This document shows, in pieces, positions 54,250-64,000 of a stretch of DNA of 64,000 nt. This DNA is from Prochilodus magdalenae (taxonomy: Eukaryota > Chordata > Actinopteri > Characiformes > Prochilodontidae). The notes below the pieces were generated by a model. That model searched no databases. It worked only from the letters and a program-made list of their open reading frames with translations, and was not told the origin of the DNA. Location of the stretch: NCBI GenBank assembly GCA_024036415.1, contig JAMWET010006934.1, forward strand, positions 60,001-124,000. Reading direction: 5' to 3'. Position 1 is the stretch's first letter; the number at the start of each line of letters is the position of its first letter. Both the position numbers and the translations under genes were made by a program.

Positions 54250-55079
54250 TTATTCTCCACCGCTGCGTTTCACGTGTTCACACTGTGGAATGAAGGCAGG
54301 CGTCGTCCTCCCCCTAGCAACCGACTCCTGTTCCAGCCAATCAGCGGCTGCGATACTGGCGTGTGGCTGATGTCACTTCTTGCAACATGGGGTCTGTGAG
54401 GCGAGTGTGGCGGTGACTTCGGTGCAGCGAGAAGGCGGAAAACGAGCTTAACTTAAACCAGGAGGAAATTTCCGAAGTTTCGCCAGCCGGTTTGTGCAGA
54501 TATCCTCTTAATAAGGCTCCTAATACCTGAACTCTGGGGTGTTATTAACCAGCTACCTGCTAATGAAAGGCTGTTAGCTAGTCGGCTAACTCGGCGGTGG
54601 ACTCAGTTTGCCAGGAAACCAGCAGCAGCAGCACTCACTTTAGTAAAGTTAGCATTTAGCTAGCTACGTTTTTAACCGCATCCTGTGTTTTGCGCCGGCT
54701 TCCTCGCAAGCAACGCGCACATACAGCAAATAAATCTGGCTTCTGTGAAGTAACTATAAATGTTTATGTCCTCAGAGACTCGGCGAGGTGGGTCTTTTAC
54801 TTACTTAGCCCGAAAGTTTGACCCAAGCTGCAGTATTTTGATATGTCACGCTTCACCCCCACAGAAACTTCCAGAACTAGCTCGGTTTCGCGGATGAGTG
54901 TGTGGTTCATGTGAAGATTAGGCCTTTTTCATGTAGACACTCGTCACCTCGCCCACTTGCATACCAGCTAACACCCCCTCCCCCCCATGCCTGTCAGTCG
55001 TTAGTGTCTGCCGTAGCTGTCAGTCAGTTCCGTCTGCACGCCGCGTTTCCCGAGCTCGTTTCTGCTCCTGCCGGACAAG
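54250..55079 (+). promoter_or_regulatory. agpat5: agpat5 promoter and 5' UTR region
   Basis: This is a GC- and CpG-richer block, free of recognisable repeats, directly upstream of the start codon. It has a CCAAT box in tccagccaatcagcgg (about 54335-54350), an E-box cacgtg near 54271, and a GC-rich stretch near 54400-54450 that could hold the transcription start. No TATA box is evident, which suits a housekeeping CpG promoter. Confidence 0.5.
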
Positions 55080-55298
55080 ATGCTGCTGTCCTTGGTCGTC
55101 CACACCTACTCCCTGCGGTACTGGTTCCCAGCAGCCGTAATGATAGGCACTGCCCCGGCTTACCTACTGTCCTGGGGTGCCTGGCGTTTGCTGTCCACTG
55201 TTCTGCCAGCCAGACTCTACCACAAAGTGGACGACCACGTCTACACAGTCTACCAGAGCATGGTCCTGTTCTTCTTCGAGCATTACACTGGTGTCGAG
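55080..55298 (+). CDS. agpat5: agpat5 coding exon 1: N-terminal membrane segment
   Basis: 73 codons. ATG at 55080 has purine at -3 and opens MLLSLVVHTYSLRYW, matching vertebrate AGPAT5 from residue 1. Hydrophobic segment FPAAVMIGTAPAYLLSWGAW. The exon ends in GVE with donor gtgagt. Confidence 0.96.
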
Positions 55299-58200
55299 GT
55301 GAGTCTGCTTCTCCCGGCAGCTAAGAACATCTTAACTGTGTTGCATGCAAGACTTGGTTCACCATCTAACTGCGAAATTCACACAGAGCACAATTTAATT
55401 CCCATGCTGTACATCAGCCTGTGTAGGGTCCAGTGCTTCTGTAATGTCATACAGATCAGATTAATTGGCCTACAGCAGTTTATCACCACCAACTTACGTT
55501 AAACTCATAAGGGACGTTTTAGCTCCGAGAGCTTTTTGAATGAGGACAGCCAATCAGATGAGTCTTAAAAGCATGGTAAATATGTACATTTGTAAAAGCA
55601 CACAAACAGTACAATTGGATCTTAAAAGATAGATAGATAGATATATCACTTTATTAATCCCAGAGGGAAAGTCACACATTGCAGCAGCCCAAGTACAGTA
55701 AAGAACAATATTAACAACAATATAAAAAAATAAATATAAATATATAGGCCTTTAAATATTAAACTAGCCTTGGTCCGTGCTCAGTTGACATACATCAGTG
55801 TGTTTATGTTCATCACATCCTTACACCTAGGCATTGCACTGCTGTCAACATTGTGCTGTTGGGAAATCTAGCTGAGGTACATTAGCCTGGTGTTTCTCAA
55901 CGCCTGGTCGTGGAGGCACCCTGGCCTGTGGTTTCTGGGGTTTAACCCACCCCCTGCAGCTCTAAATTAAATACAATTTACAGGCCAGGGTGCCTCCAGG
56001 ACCTGTGTGTGAATATACTCCAAATACATCATATGTCTTTTTACCCAACCAGATTCCAATTATTCTTTCGTTCTTTTACAGTTAAACAGGCTCTGCCTTT
56101 TATGGGTAGCTGTTATATTCATTTTCAATTATCATTATTGGATTTCTCCTAAAATATTTTTTTCCTAAACCCCAAATTTTCTTAATATGCACTCTCTGTC
56201 TGAAGCACTCAGTTCCTAAGAGCTCCTGTGTCCCCAAGGCCTTCCTCCTGATGAGCCTAGTGTGCTGTAATTGGTCAGCTTGCCCACTATGTTCTGATGG
56301 GCCAACTGCCAGAGCAGCATCCGGCTACAAGTTTCACACATAATTGAGGCTAGTGGGTTTATGGTTATCTCTTTCACAGCCCCACTCTGTGTTGTGTTGA
56401 AATTAGACGGGACCTCGACGGAATCTGCTTCAGCTTATTCTGCACAAGTTTTCACACACAGACCAGACGGCTATCGCCCTGCAGATCTACCTGCCGATTA
56501 AAGCCAATATGCTTTCAACTCTATATGCTGCAGTTACAGTATATGTGAAATTACAGCGTACACAGTTTGGACAATATACAATAAACGACCATCAACTCTC
56601 ATGTACTGTCTAGTTAGCATCGCTTTCTGTTGCTAGTTGCATACCACGCTGTGTTAAGCTCAATATCACCACAGAACATCAAAAATATGGATAAAAGTCA
56701 AGTGTACATGTTTTTTTGCTGATGTATGTTGAAATTAATCTAAGCAATATACCAACAGGGATTGAAAAGAGGCTACCTCGCACATAAGCGTGTAAAAGAA
56801 AAATTATTTTAGCCTCTGAATGCCTCACCCACACTGCCACTCCTTCAAAGTAAATGTCCTTTATGACTTCTTGGCAGAGAGGTAATTCAATATGACAATG
56901 CTATATGTATGTAAAAAAAAAAATATATATATATATATGTGGGCATTATATATATATATATATACATTTTTATATATTTTTTATTTATTTTATATTATTT
57001 TTATATTTATGTATTTGCATTTTCACATTTACACCTAAGACATCAAGACATTTCACTTCTGCAGCCAAGCAGTTGTGGCCCACATTGGCCTAGCCAATTT
57101 AAAATATAGTTTCGGAGGCAGATGTCACTCTATAAATAAAGATTTTAAACAAATGAAGGTGTTAGATAAGGTGCTGTCACAACTGAGAAACTATGGCCTC
57201 AGAAGCTGAACAGTTTGAAATGAAGAGTAATGTGCATCACATGAGGGTGGACCAGTTCAGCGAGGGCAGCACCACAGTCACAATATAATACTCCTGTTAC
57301 CGTAATTCCTACCACAAATACTTTGGCCGCAAGATTCATTGGTGTGGTGGCCCAACTGACCAGTAATCTAGTCTATCCTGAGGAAGCTTCAGATTTGATA
57401 TGCTTGGAAAAGTGGGCCGAACACATTTTGTAGAGAAATCCTAGTTGATGATGGAGGTGGGTGATGTTATATGATCACAATACTTAAAGTTGTTTACATT
57501 TTTCTTAGATTTAATATGTTGTACCAGACAAAATGGAACCTTTAGTGGCACTTTTATCTTATAACATTAATAATAATAATAACAATAATAATAAAAAATC
57601 TACAACTGTGACTTTAATTCAAGGTTTCACAAACTTCATGCAACTAAATTTGAATAAATCGGCCTAATGGTGTTCACTTACTAACTAAACATGTGGTCTA
57701 TGTTCTTCAAGTACTGATGATATCCACAAAATGCTCAGAAATGTGTATAACTTGTTTTTTTTTATTGACAGTAAAGATTGTGTAGGATCATGTTGCCCAA
57801 CCCTAGTTGATAAATGCATTTAATGTTCTGTTACATTAGGCAATCTGATTAAATTGGTTTCAGTATAAGAATACCTATTTCATTACCTAAATGAGAACGT
57901 TCCTTACGTGCTAGATCACAGTAGACTGAACTGCCCATTGTAACAGAACTCTCCAGCACATGTTCTAAGCTTACTTTACACCTGAGCTGCTCCAGTAAAC
58001 TAGGTGGTTTATTTAGTACATGCTCTCTGTTGCAACATGGACCTGTAATGTAGACCATCCTGGCTGACCTGCAGAGCAAGTTCAGAAAACCTGTAATACA
58101 CCTACACACCTGGAAAGGTGCAAATGTCACTGTGCCCCACATCCTGATTCGTTAAACGTTGTTGGGACGCGGTCAGTTAGTAGTGTCGGTTAGAGATACG

Positions 58201-61200
58201 GTGTTATCGCTGTGCTAATAAATCACGTTATTTAGGGACTGCATGGGTGTGTTCAGAAAGCAGAGTGGCAAGGTCTTTAGGCTGTTGGCTTATGCTGCAT
58301 TGATCCATCTCAACCCAGCATATCCAGCGTTTGTTAATGTGTAAATTCTGATAGTTAAAAAGTCGTTTTTATTGAGTGGGGAAAAAAGCCTTGAAAAAGA
58401 GCCACATTTGCTTTTGAAAATGAATTTAATTGCAAAGGTAGAAGAATACATAATAATGCCAAAATAGTGGTATAGGTATTATCAAATCTTCTTTACTGTG
58501 AGGGTAAAAAGAAGGTTAGGACCTTCACAAGTTAATAAATGATAAAGAAATAAAAGGGCAATATAGAGATTATTTGGGACACGAATGGCATTTGCCCCAT
58601 CTAAATCTTTGAACTTTGGACTATTATTTGGTGGTGTTCACCGAGGTGCTCCACGTCATCCCATTAAGTCTGCGATGTCACAGTTTTGCAAGCATAATCC
58701 TTTCACTTACAATGGAGAAATCAAGATAAATCAATCAATAAAGCACTGTCTGAATGAAACTCATGGAACATGCACTGGGAATTACTTAAAAAAAGAAATG
58801 TTATGAAATGTTAAATGAAGAACAGATGTCACAGATTTCTGGGTCGCTGTTCAAATATCAACAGATTTCTGATGGTGTTGATGCTTTTGTACCAAAAGGT
58901 AAAAATGTTCCCGTTTCTATCATATCTTTTTGAGGGAGTCATGTATTCAGAAGACTCTCAGAATGATGTGTACTCATCAGACGTAACAAATACAAGGAAT
59001 ATTTAAAATGTATGTACATATTTGTAATTTTCTACTTTATGGAAGTTTTGTATTGTGCTTATAAAGCTCACCAGATTAAAAAAAAAAAAAAAAACTGTGA
59101 CTGAAACCTACCTAACCTTACCTCCACAAGCGCCAACAACAGCTGTGACTGGCGTTTGTACTGGACAGGTTTCTGGATATAGGCCACATCAATGTTCAGA
59201 CACTCTTGCATCAAAGAATTGGTCAGTTGGTCCAGATTTAGTGGATGCCTTTCCTGGCACAATCCCGAGGAGAATTTCCTGTAGACTGGGATTTTATCCA
59301 CTGCTGGTAGACCCGTATGACTGTACGCTTCCATACACCTGCAGATTCAGCTACTTCCCTCACACTATGGTCTGTGGCCACGCCCACATGCTCAGTCACT
59401 CCTTTTAACCAATCATTAACATCTGCTCTAGAGCCATTTTCCACACATGGAACGAGACATTCCCTGCACTGTAGAACCTTTTCTCCATCTAAGGATCCCA
59501 TCACTCACACCCCGTTTATAGTCCCATCATCCTCATGCATCATCTACCGTAGCCTGAATTTTATTACCGCTTTAATCATGCAAAGTGTCTAAAATTGATT
59601 GATATATAATTAAATCAAATTTAAAAAATGCAAAATAAACGCAGCATACAGCAGTTAATACTTTGTGCTAATCAGTTCTGCTAATTTTAGTGCACAGTTT
59701 TCACTTGTTTTTCCATTTTTAAAGTTTTACCTACATCATTTAAACACGCTGACTGCCTTTTAGATTGCAGTGCTATCTTAGCAGATTTAAACATGAATTT
59801 AAGAATATCTTAATATAGATCACAGTATGTCCTTCTTTTATGAAAAAGGAGCTGCCGTTATCCCCACAAGCTTGTGCAAAAACCTTTGATGAGTAACGTT
59901 CAGATCAACCTGAGAGTCATTGACCACTGACTTCAGAAAGAAGACTAAAATCCAATTTTAACTGTTTTTTTTTTGTTTTTGTTTTTTTAGGTAAAAAGGC
60001 CTTTACATGGTGCAGAATATCATATACTTCATTGAACTTGGCGTGTTCTGTAACTTTCTGTTGTTTATTTCCATTCTCACTCACCCTTTTAATGTTGAAT
60101 TGCTCGCAGATAGCAGGGCCTGTAAGCAAAGTCAGTGGTGGATCAAGTACACAGACCATGTAGTTGAGTTGAACTAGAGATCCCTGAGGTAAAATATTCC
60201 ACCAGTGTCAGTAGAAGCTCCTCCCTTTAGACCTCCACTGGAGTAACAGTACTGAAGTATGTACCTCCAGATGTACTTAAGTATGGAGAGTAACAGTACT
60301 GAAGTATGTACCTCCAGATGTACTTAAGTATGGAGAGTAACAGTACTGAAGTATGTACTTCAGATGTACTGAAGTATGGAGAGTAACAGTACTAAAGTAT
60401 GTACCTTCAGATGTACTGAAGTATGGAGAGTAACAGGAGTATGATTTATTACGGCTCTAATGTCCTATTATCATTTTTGGAACAGGACTCTTCATCAGCT
60501 CAGTGTAGGTGAAGAGACTCTAGTGTCTCTCAGTCCACCAGTCTTTAATAGAAGTCTGACACTGACGTCTATTCAAATCATCAGCACAGAACACTGAAGG
60601 AGAACAGGTTCTATTAGCTAGAACTGTAAAAGAACTTTTTGCAAACAGGTTTCAGTTTAAGATTTATTTGCAGCTTAGTTATAATTTTAAGTTTAATTAA
60701 AATGTACCAGCTTTAAACAGAAACACACGAGTCTCTCCTTTACTGTACTGCGTCTGCAGGTCTCTGTTCATAAACATAAACCATCCAGACACATGTACTA
60801 TAAAACAGTGTTTATTTAAATGTAGAAAAAGGCACTCACCTGTCACGAGTGCATATGTACATGTTTCTATATTGATATCTATACATTGATATATCTATTT
60901 ACCCACAAAATCAAGAACAGTATGTTTGGTCTGTTCACTGAGGCTGTGATGTGTGATTATCAGTCAGTGTTCACTACCTGCTTTACCTGCCTTCCTCCAG
61001 GTGATCCTTGATGTAGTCCAGGCCTGAAATGGACATTTCCATGGATGCTTAGAATCCATGAATAAGCTAGTTTCGTTTTTGACTTTGGGTTTTTTACGTG
61101 GGCATAAGTCGAAAGGAACTACAAATTTCACATTTTGAAGTAAAAAGTAAAATATGTATCATTTGTAATGTCGAGTTAAAGTTCAAAGTTGTCCAAAATA

Positions 61201-63897
61201 GAAACACTTATGGAAAATACAGATGCACTGAAAAACTACTTAAGTACAGTAACTAATTACACTTACTTTGTTACTGTTCACCACTGAACAAAGTTTACTG
61301 TCCCAGATACAGAATGTTATTTTATTTTTATTTTATTTTATTTATTTTTATTTTAACTAGTCCTTGTTAACCTATAACTATTACTAGAAAGCACTGAGCT
61401 TTTTCAGATTAACTTATGTAGTCTCTTGAACTGCAAAATGGTGAGTATCTGAGTATCATTTTGTAGTATTGCACAGATCTGGAACAAAGTATCAGTCAAA
61501 CATCTGCAACCAGGTCTTTACTCCTTCACAGTTTAGTGTTTCAGAGTGCTCCAGGACCAGCTGAGGGAAACTGCAGGTTGTATAACTCCTGACCTGGTGT
61601 TCAGCACAGTTTGATGATTTCACTGCTCAGTAAACACCCCAATTTAACTTCTCTGTTTATTGCCAAGTTTACTGAGTATGTTTAAGTAGGTAAACGGTCA
61701 GACTGCTCTGGACACAGGGCTTCCAGATCAGTGCAGCTATGTCAGTGAAGTCTTGTGTGACACTGAAATTGAGAAAAATCGTAATTAACTAGTGCCGTTC
61801 CTGTTAGTAATATTAACTGTAGGAATCAACTGAGAGAGGAGATAATTGGTGAGCATCATTCTTCATTTAATTGTCTTGTAATTACACATTTAATTTTATA
61901 CAAATACTAAATAAAAGTCCAACAGTGCTTCTTCTTTTTCTTTTTTCCCCCCAAGTATTGACTTTTTAACCCAGAGAAAGTTGAAAGGGCTCTATGGTGC
62001 TCTTCTGGTTACTCCTTGCTTCTTTAGTGTGTTATAGTGTTACATGTTTGTATACTCTCTGCAGAGTTGAAACTCCTTCCCACAGAAACCACCATTCTTA
62101 GCTGCCTTATTGGAATTCTAGCCCTTTTCTCTGCTACAAGGTTACATCATCTCGTAACACAATCCTTGTTGCCCACCTACCAGCCGGCTTGTCATGCCCT
62201 TACACAATGCGCAGCAACTACCAGAGGCCCTGAAGTACCCTCACAATTGACCAGTCAGAATAGAGTGGGCGAGCTGACTAATAAGAGCATGCTGGGTTCA
62301 TCGGGAAGCGGGGCTAAAAGACACAGGAGCGCATTTCACGGTGAATACAGATGTACAGTATGAGAGAGAAATTGTGTTTTAGGGAACCTGAAGCATGCAG
62401 GTCTGTTCTAATAGACCCCAAAATGTGCATTACAGGTCCCCTTTGTTACAAGTGTTTCATTTTTCTGATCCCATAACTGTGGATTTTAATCCTTTATACT
62501 TGGCGTATTAATAAGTATTTTCCTATTTGTTGTTCAGATTGTTATTTATGGAGACATACCAAAGAAAAAGGAGAATGTGGTCTATCTTTCCAACCATCAA
62601 TCCACAGGCAAGTCTGAGTGTTATCAGCTTTAATGAACTAGACTGTCAAGATCGTTAGTAATACTGTTTACACATTGTCTTATTTCTTCAGTAAATAATT
62701 TGGTGTGTTTAAATTATATTAAACTGATGATGATATTGTAAGCATAATTCTGAGGCACCCCTGTACGGATTCTATGTTTTTTTGAAACTCTGAGTGTAAA
62801 TATGTTCACACATCCATTACAGAAAATACACTTCTGTGGATTTAATCCACATTATGGTTTATTTACTGGACTTGACATACTGGGACAAAATTAAAGCTTA
62901 AAATGACAATTGTGTGTGAAAAGTTAAGGTTTTTATATTTGTTTTAGGGACCACTTTAGAATAAGGCTACCTTTATAAAGGATTTAGAAATGGTTTACTA
63001 GTAGGTTACTACTGGTTATTAGTTAGATCATAAACACTTTATTAAATTATTATTTAAATTTTTACAAAATGTATCAAATTATTAATAAGCAGTTATAACA
63101 TTATTAAATATAGCTCCTCCATATGATGCACGTGAATATATATTGAGTCTGCTTCAATATGGAGGAGCTCTTTTTAATAATGTGTTATGTGGACTGATGG
63201 AAAAGACAAAGTAAGATTAGTAAACATCAAAATCTGAGCTTTAACAGTTCAAAAGTATGTGTATTCACTGTTAGGCTAATAACAAGTCACTGTTGCCCAT
63301 CTTATTTATGTGTTGTAACTGCTTATTAATGATTTTAATGTGTTTATGGCCTAATTAATAACCATTAGTAAACTCATTTTAAACCATCCATAAACTCTTT
63401 ATAAAGGTAGCCTTATTTTAAAGTGGTACTATGGTTTATATTACGTTTTTATATTTGTTAAACAGAAATTGGGTGTTCATCCATGTATCTGGGATTATTA
63501 GTCGAGCCTGTTGATTAGTTCCTGTTTGTTATGAAATTCTATAAATTAGTGAGGCTGGGTAACAGTAATTAATTATGTGTTTGCTTTGGTAATAGCGGAT
63601 TGGATCATTGCTGACATGCTGGCCATTCGTCAGAATGCGCTTGGGCATGTACGATATGTCTTAAAAGATGGTCTGAAATGGCTTCCACTGTACGGCTGGT
63701 ATTTCTCGCAGGTACTGTGTGTTTAATTATGGTATTGATTTGTGCTTAAATATGAATTACTTGGTAAAGATGTGCCTTCAATGATCTCTTTCAATTCTCC
63801 TTTGAAGCATGGGGGTGTGTATGTCAAGAGGAGCGCCAAGTTTGATGAGAAGATAATGAGAAGGAAACTCCTGTCTCAGGTCGAAGTAGGAACACCT
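55080..63897 (+). CDS. agpat5: Lysophospholipid acyltransferase AGPAT5, 5' part: four coding exons
   Basis: Membrane 1-acylglycerol-3-phosphate O-acyltransferase family enzyme (PlsC fold, ER/mitochondrial membranes) that acylates lysophospholipids in glycerolipid synthesis. Exons of 219, 70, 116 and 90 nt join in phase to give 165 residues. An N-terminal membrane segment (about residues 15-40) is followed by VYQSMVLFFFEHYTGVE, YGDIPKKKENVVYLSNHQST, then ADWIIADMLAIRQNALGHVR and LKWLPLYGWYFSQ, then HGGVYVKRSAKF. The catalytic NHX4D motif is split by intron 2, whose donor is GC rather than GT. The EGTR motif and C-terminal membrane segments would lie beyond 64000. It is next to mcph1/angpt2 as in human 8p23.1. 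Confidence 0.96.
55628..55720 (-). mobile_element. LINE 3' end with (ATAG)n tail
   Basis: agatagatagatagatatat then cactttattaatcccagagg, the complement of a typical fish RTE/L2-like LINE terminus. Confidence 0.7.
55721..58549. other. agpat5 intron 1, no gene recognised
   Basis: Contains inverted-looking motifs near 55915-56010 (ggtcgtggaggcaccctggc / ggccagggtgcctccaggac), TA microsatellites at 56923-56965 and (AAT)n at 57567-57597. The 97-codon minus frame at 57849-58142 shows no domain. Confidence 0.45.
58550..59010. other. Unassigned open frames in agpat5 intron 1
   Basis: 58585-58806 (73 codons) and 58815-59006 (63 codons) are consecutive plus-strand frames. I see no known domain; a degraded mobile element is the likeliest source. 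Confidence 0.25.
59095..59510 (-). pseudogene. Tc1-like transposase N-terminal fragment
   Basis: The minus-strand frame contains HSVREVAESAGVWKRTVIRV then YQQWIKSQSTGN, a helix-turn-helix of a Tc1 family, and then decays. It is preceded on the plus strand by a poly-A run at 59078-59095. Confidence 0.65.
60195..61288. mobile_element. hAT-like element with 47-bp repeats (copy B)
   Basis: Inverted relative of 2348-3640. The right end is the complement of cagtggtgaacagtaacaaa. The 47-bp units at 60240-60435 number about four. Between array and terminus is about 850 bp of further sequence, partly absent from copy A. Confidence 0.6.
61975..62450. mobile_element. Non-autonomous DNA element, copy 2 of 2
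   Basis: Parallel to 23440-23960 (see its shared motifs). It ends near cattacaggtcccctttgtt, about 90 bp before agpat5 exon 2. Confidence 0.6.
62538..62607 (+). CDS. agpat5: agpat5 coding exon 2, first half of the NHX4D motif
   Basis: 23 codons plus one base, IVIYGDIPKKKENVV to NHQST. Acceptor tgttcag. The following intron starts gcaagt. A GT 5 bases further on (gtctg) would break the frame with exon 3, so the GC donor is preferred. Confidence 0.94.
62948..63429. mobile_element. MITE with long inverted arms, in agpat5 intron 2
   Basis: Left arm 62950-63099 (ccactttagaataaggctac, ctttataaag, ... aataagcagttataac) and right arm 63312-63427 are inverted copies. The transcript of this intron could fold into a long hairpin. 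No coding. Confidence 0.88.
63596..63711 (+). CDS. agpat5: agpat5 coding exon 3: catalytic Asp
   Basis: Two bases plus 38 codons. The split codon makes Ala, then DWIIADMLAIRQNALGHVR through WLPLYGWYFSQ. Acceptor gtaatag, donor gtactg. The Asp of NHX4D is its first full codon. Confidence 0.95.
63808..63897 (+). CDS. agpat5: agpat5 coding exon 4
   Basis: 30 codons, phase 0/0, HGGVYVKRSAKFDEK to VEVGTP, the acyl-acceptor motif region (family GGI/VYVKRS). Acceptor tttgaag, donor gtaagt. Confidence 0.95.
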
Positions 63898-64000
63898 GTA
63901 AGTGTGAAACGTTGCACAGCGTTTTCCAATAAAACCATCACATTAGGCTAAAGATTTTAAGCACATAAATTGCTTATTCCCCTCTAGTGCACTTAAAAGC

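Noticed and set aside
54902..55324. 140-codon frame overlapping agpat5 exon 1 in another phase
   Set aside because: Shadow of the GC-rich 5' UTR and exon 1; the 55080 frame matches AGPAT5 from its first residue.
55299..55502. Continuation of the agpat5 exon 1 frame past 55298
   Set aside because: Reads through donor gtgagt into the intron; conservation stops exactly at GVE.
62608..62616. Use of the downstream GT (gtctg) as agpat5 exon 2 donor
   Set aside because: Gives a frame that does not join to DWIIAD in exon 3; the site is also a poor donor.

Overview
The window is teleost fish nuclear DNA. Its genes have short exons and large introns with vertebrate splice signals, and the introns are full of fish-type Tc1/mariner remnants, MITEs, L1- and CR1/L2-like LINE ends, tRNA-derived SINEs, AT microsatellites and minisatellites. 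I cannot name the species. Only three protein-coding genes can be supported: mcph1 (plus strand, last five coding exons), angpt2 (minus strand, complete, nine coding exons, 480 codons) and agpat5 (plus strand, first four coding exons; it runs off the right edge).

Layout: 1-9622 is mcph1 intron made of transposon debris, including a 19-copy 47-bp minisatellite and a nearly full-length but broken Tc1 element. mcph1 exons at 9623-9660, 9820-9982 and 11139-11216 encode BRCT2 and the linker to BRCT3. The next mcph1 intron, 11217-51169 (about 40 kb), holds all of angpt2 in antisense, with its last exon at 19180-19340 and its first at 38847-39101. Upstream of angpt2 lie a higher-order tandem array (40320-41940), scattered mobile elements and a unique, relatively GC-rich block (47560-47960). 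The last two mcph1 exons are 51170-51407 and 52017-52069, followed by a polyadenylation signal at 52209. A SINE-derived 83-bp minisatellite and a GC-rich promoter precede agpat5, which starts at 55080.

The order mcph1 / nested antisense angpt2 / agpat5 matches the human 8p23.1 arrangement (MCPH1-ANGPT2-AGPAT5), so this is a deeply conserved nested locus. The products do not share a pathway: microcephalin is a BRCT-domain DNA-damage and chromosome-condensation factor, angiopoietin-2 is a secreted TIE2 ligand, and AGPAT5 is a membrane lysophospholipid acyltransferase.

I found no new multi-gene system. The most notable observations are a GC-AG intron that splits the NHX4D catalytic motif of agpat5, an unusual Q-Q-G in the angpt2 loop that separates agonist from antagonist angiopoietins, a LINE tail that may supply the branch point of an mcph1 exon, two copies of one SINE that show a minisatellite before and after amplification, and an alternating A-B tandem array upstream of angpt2.
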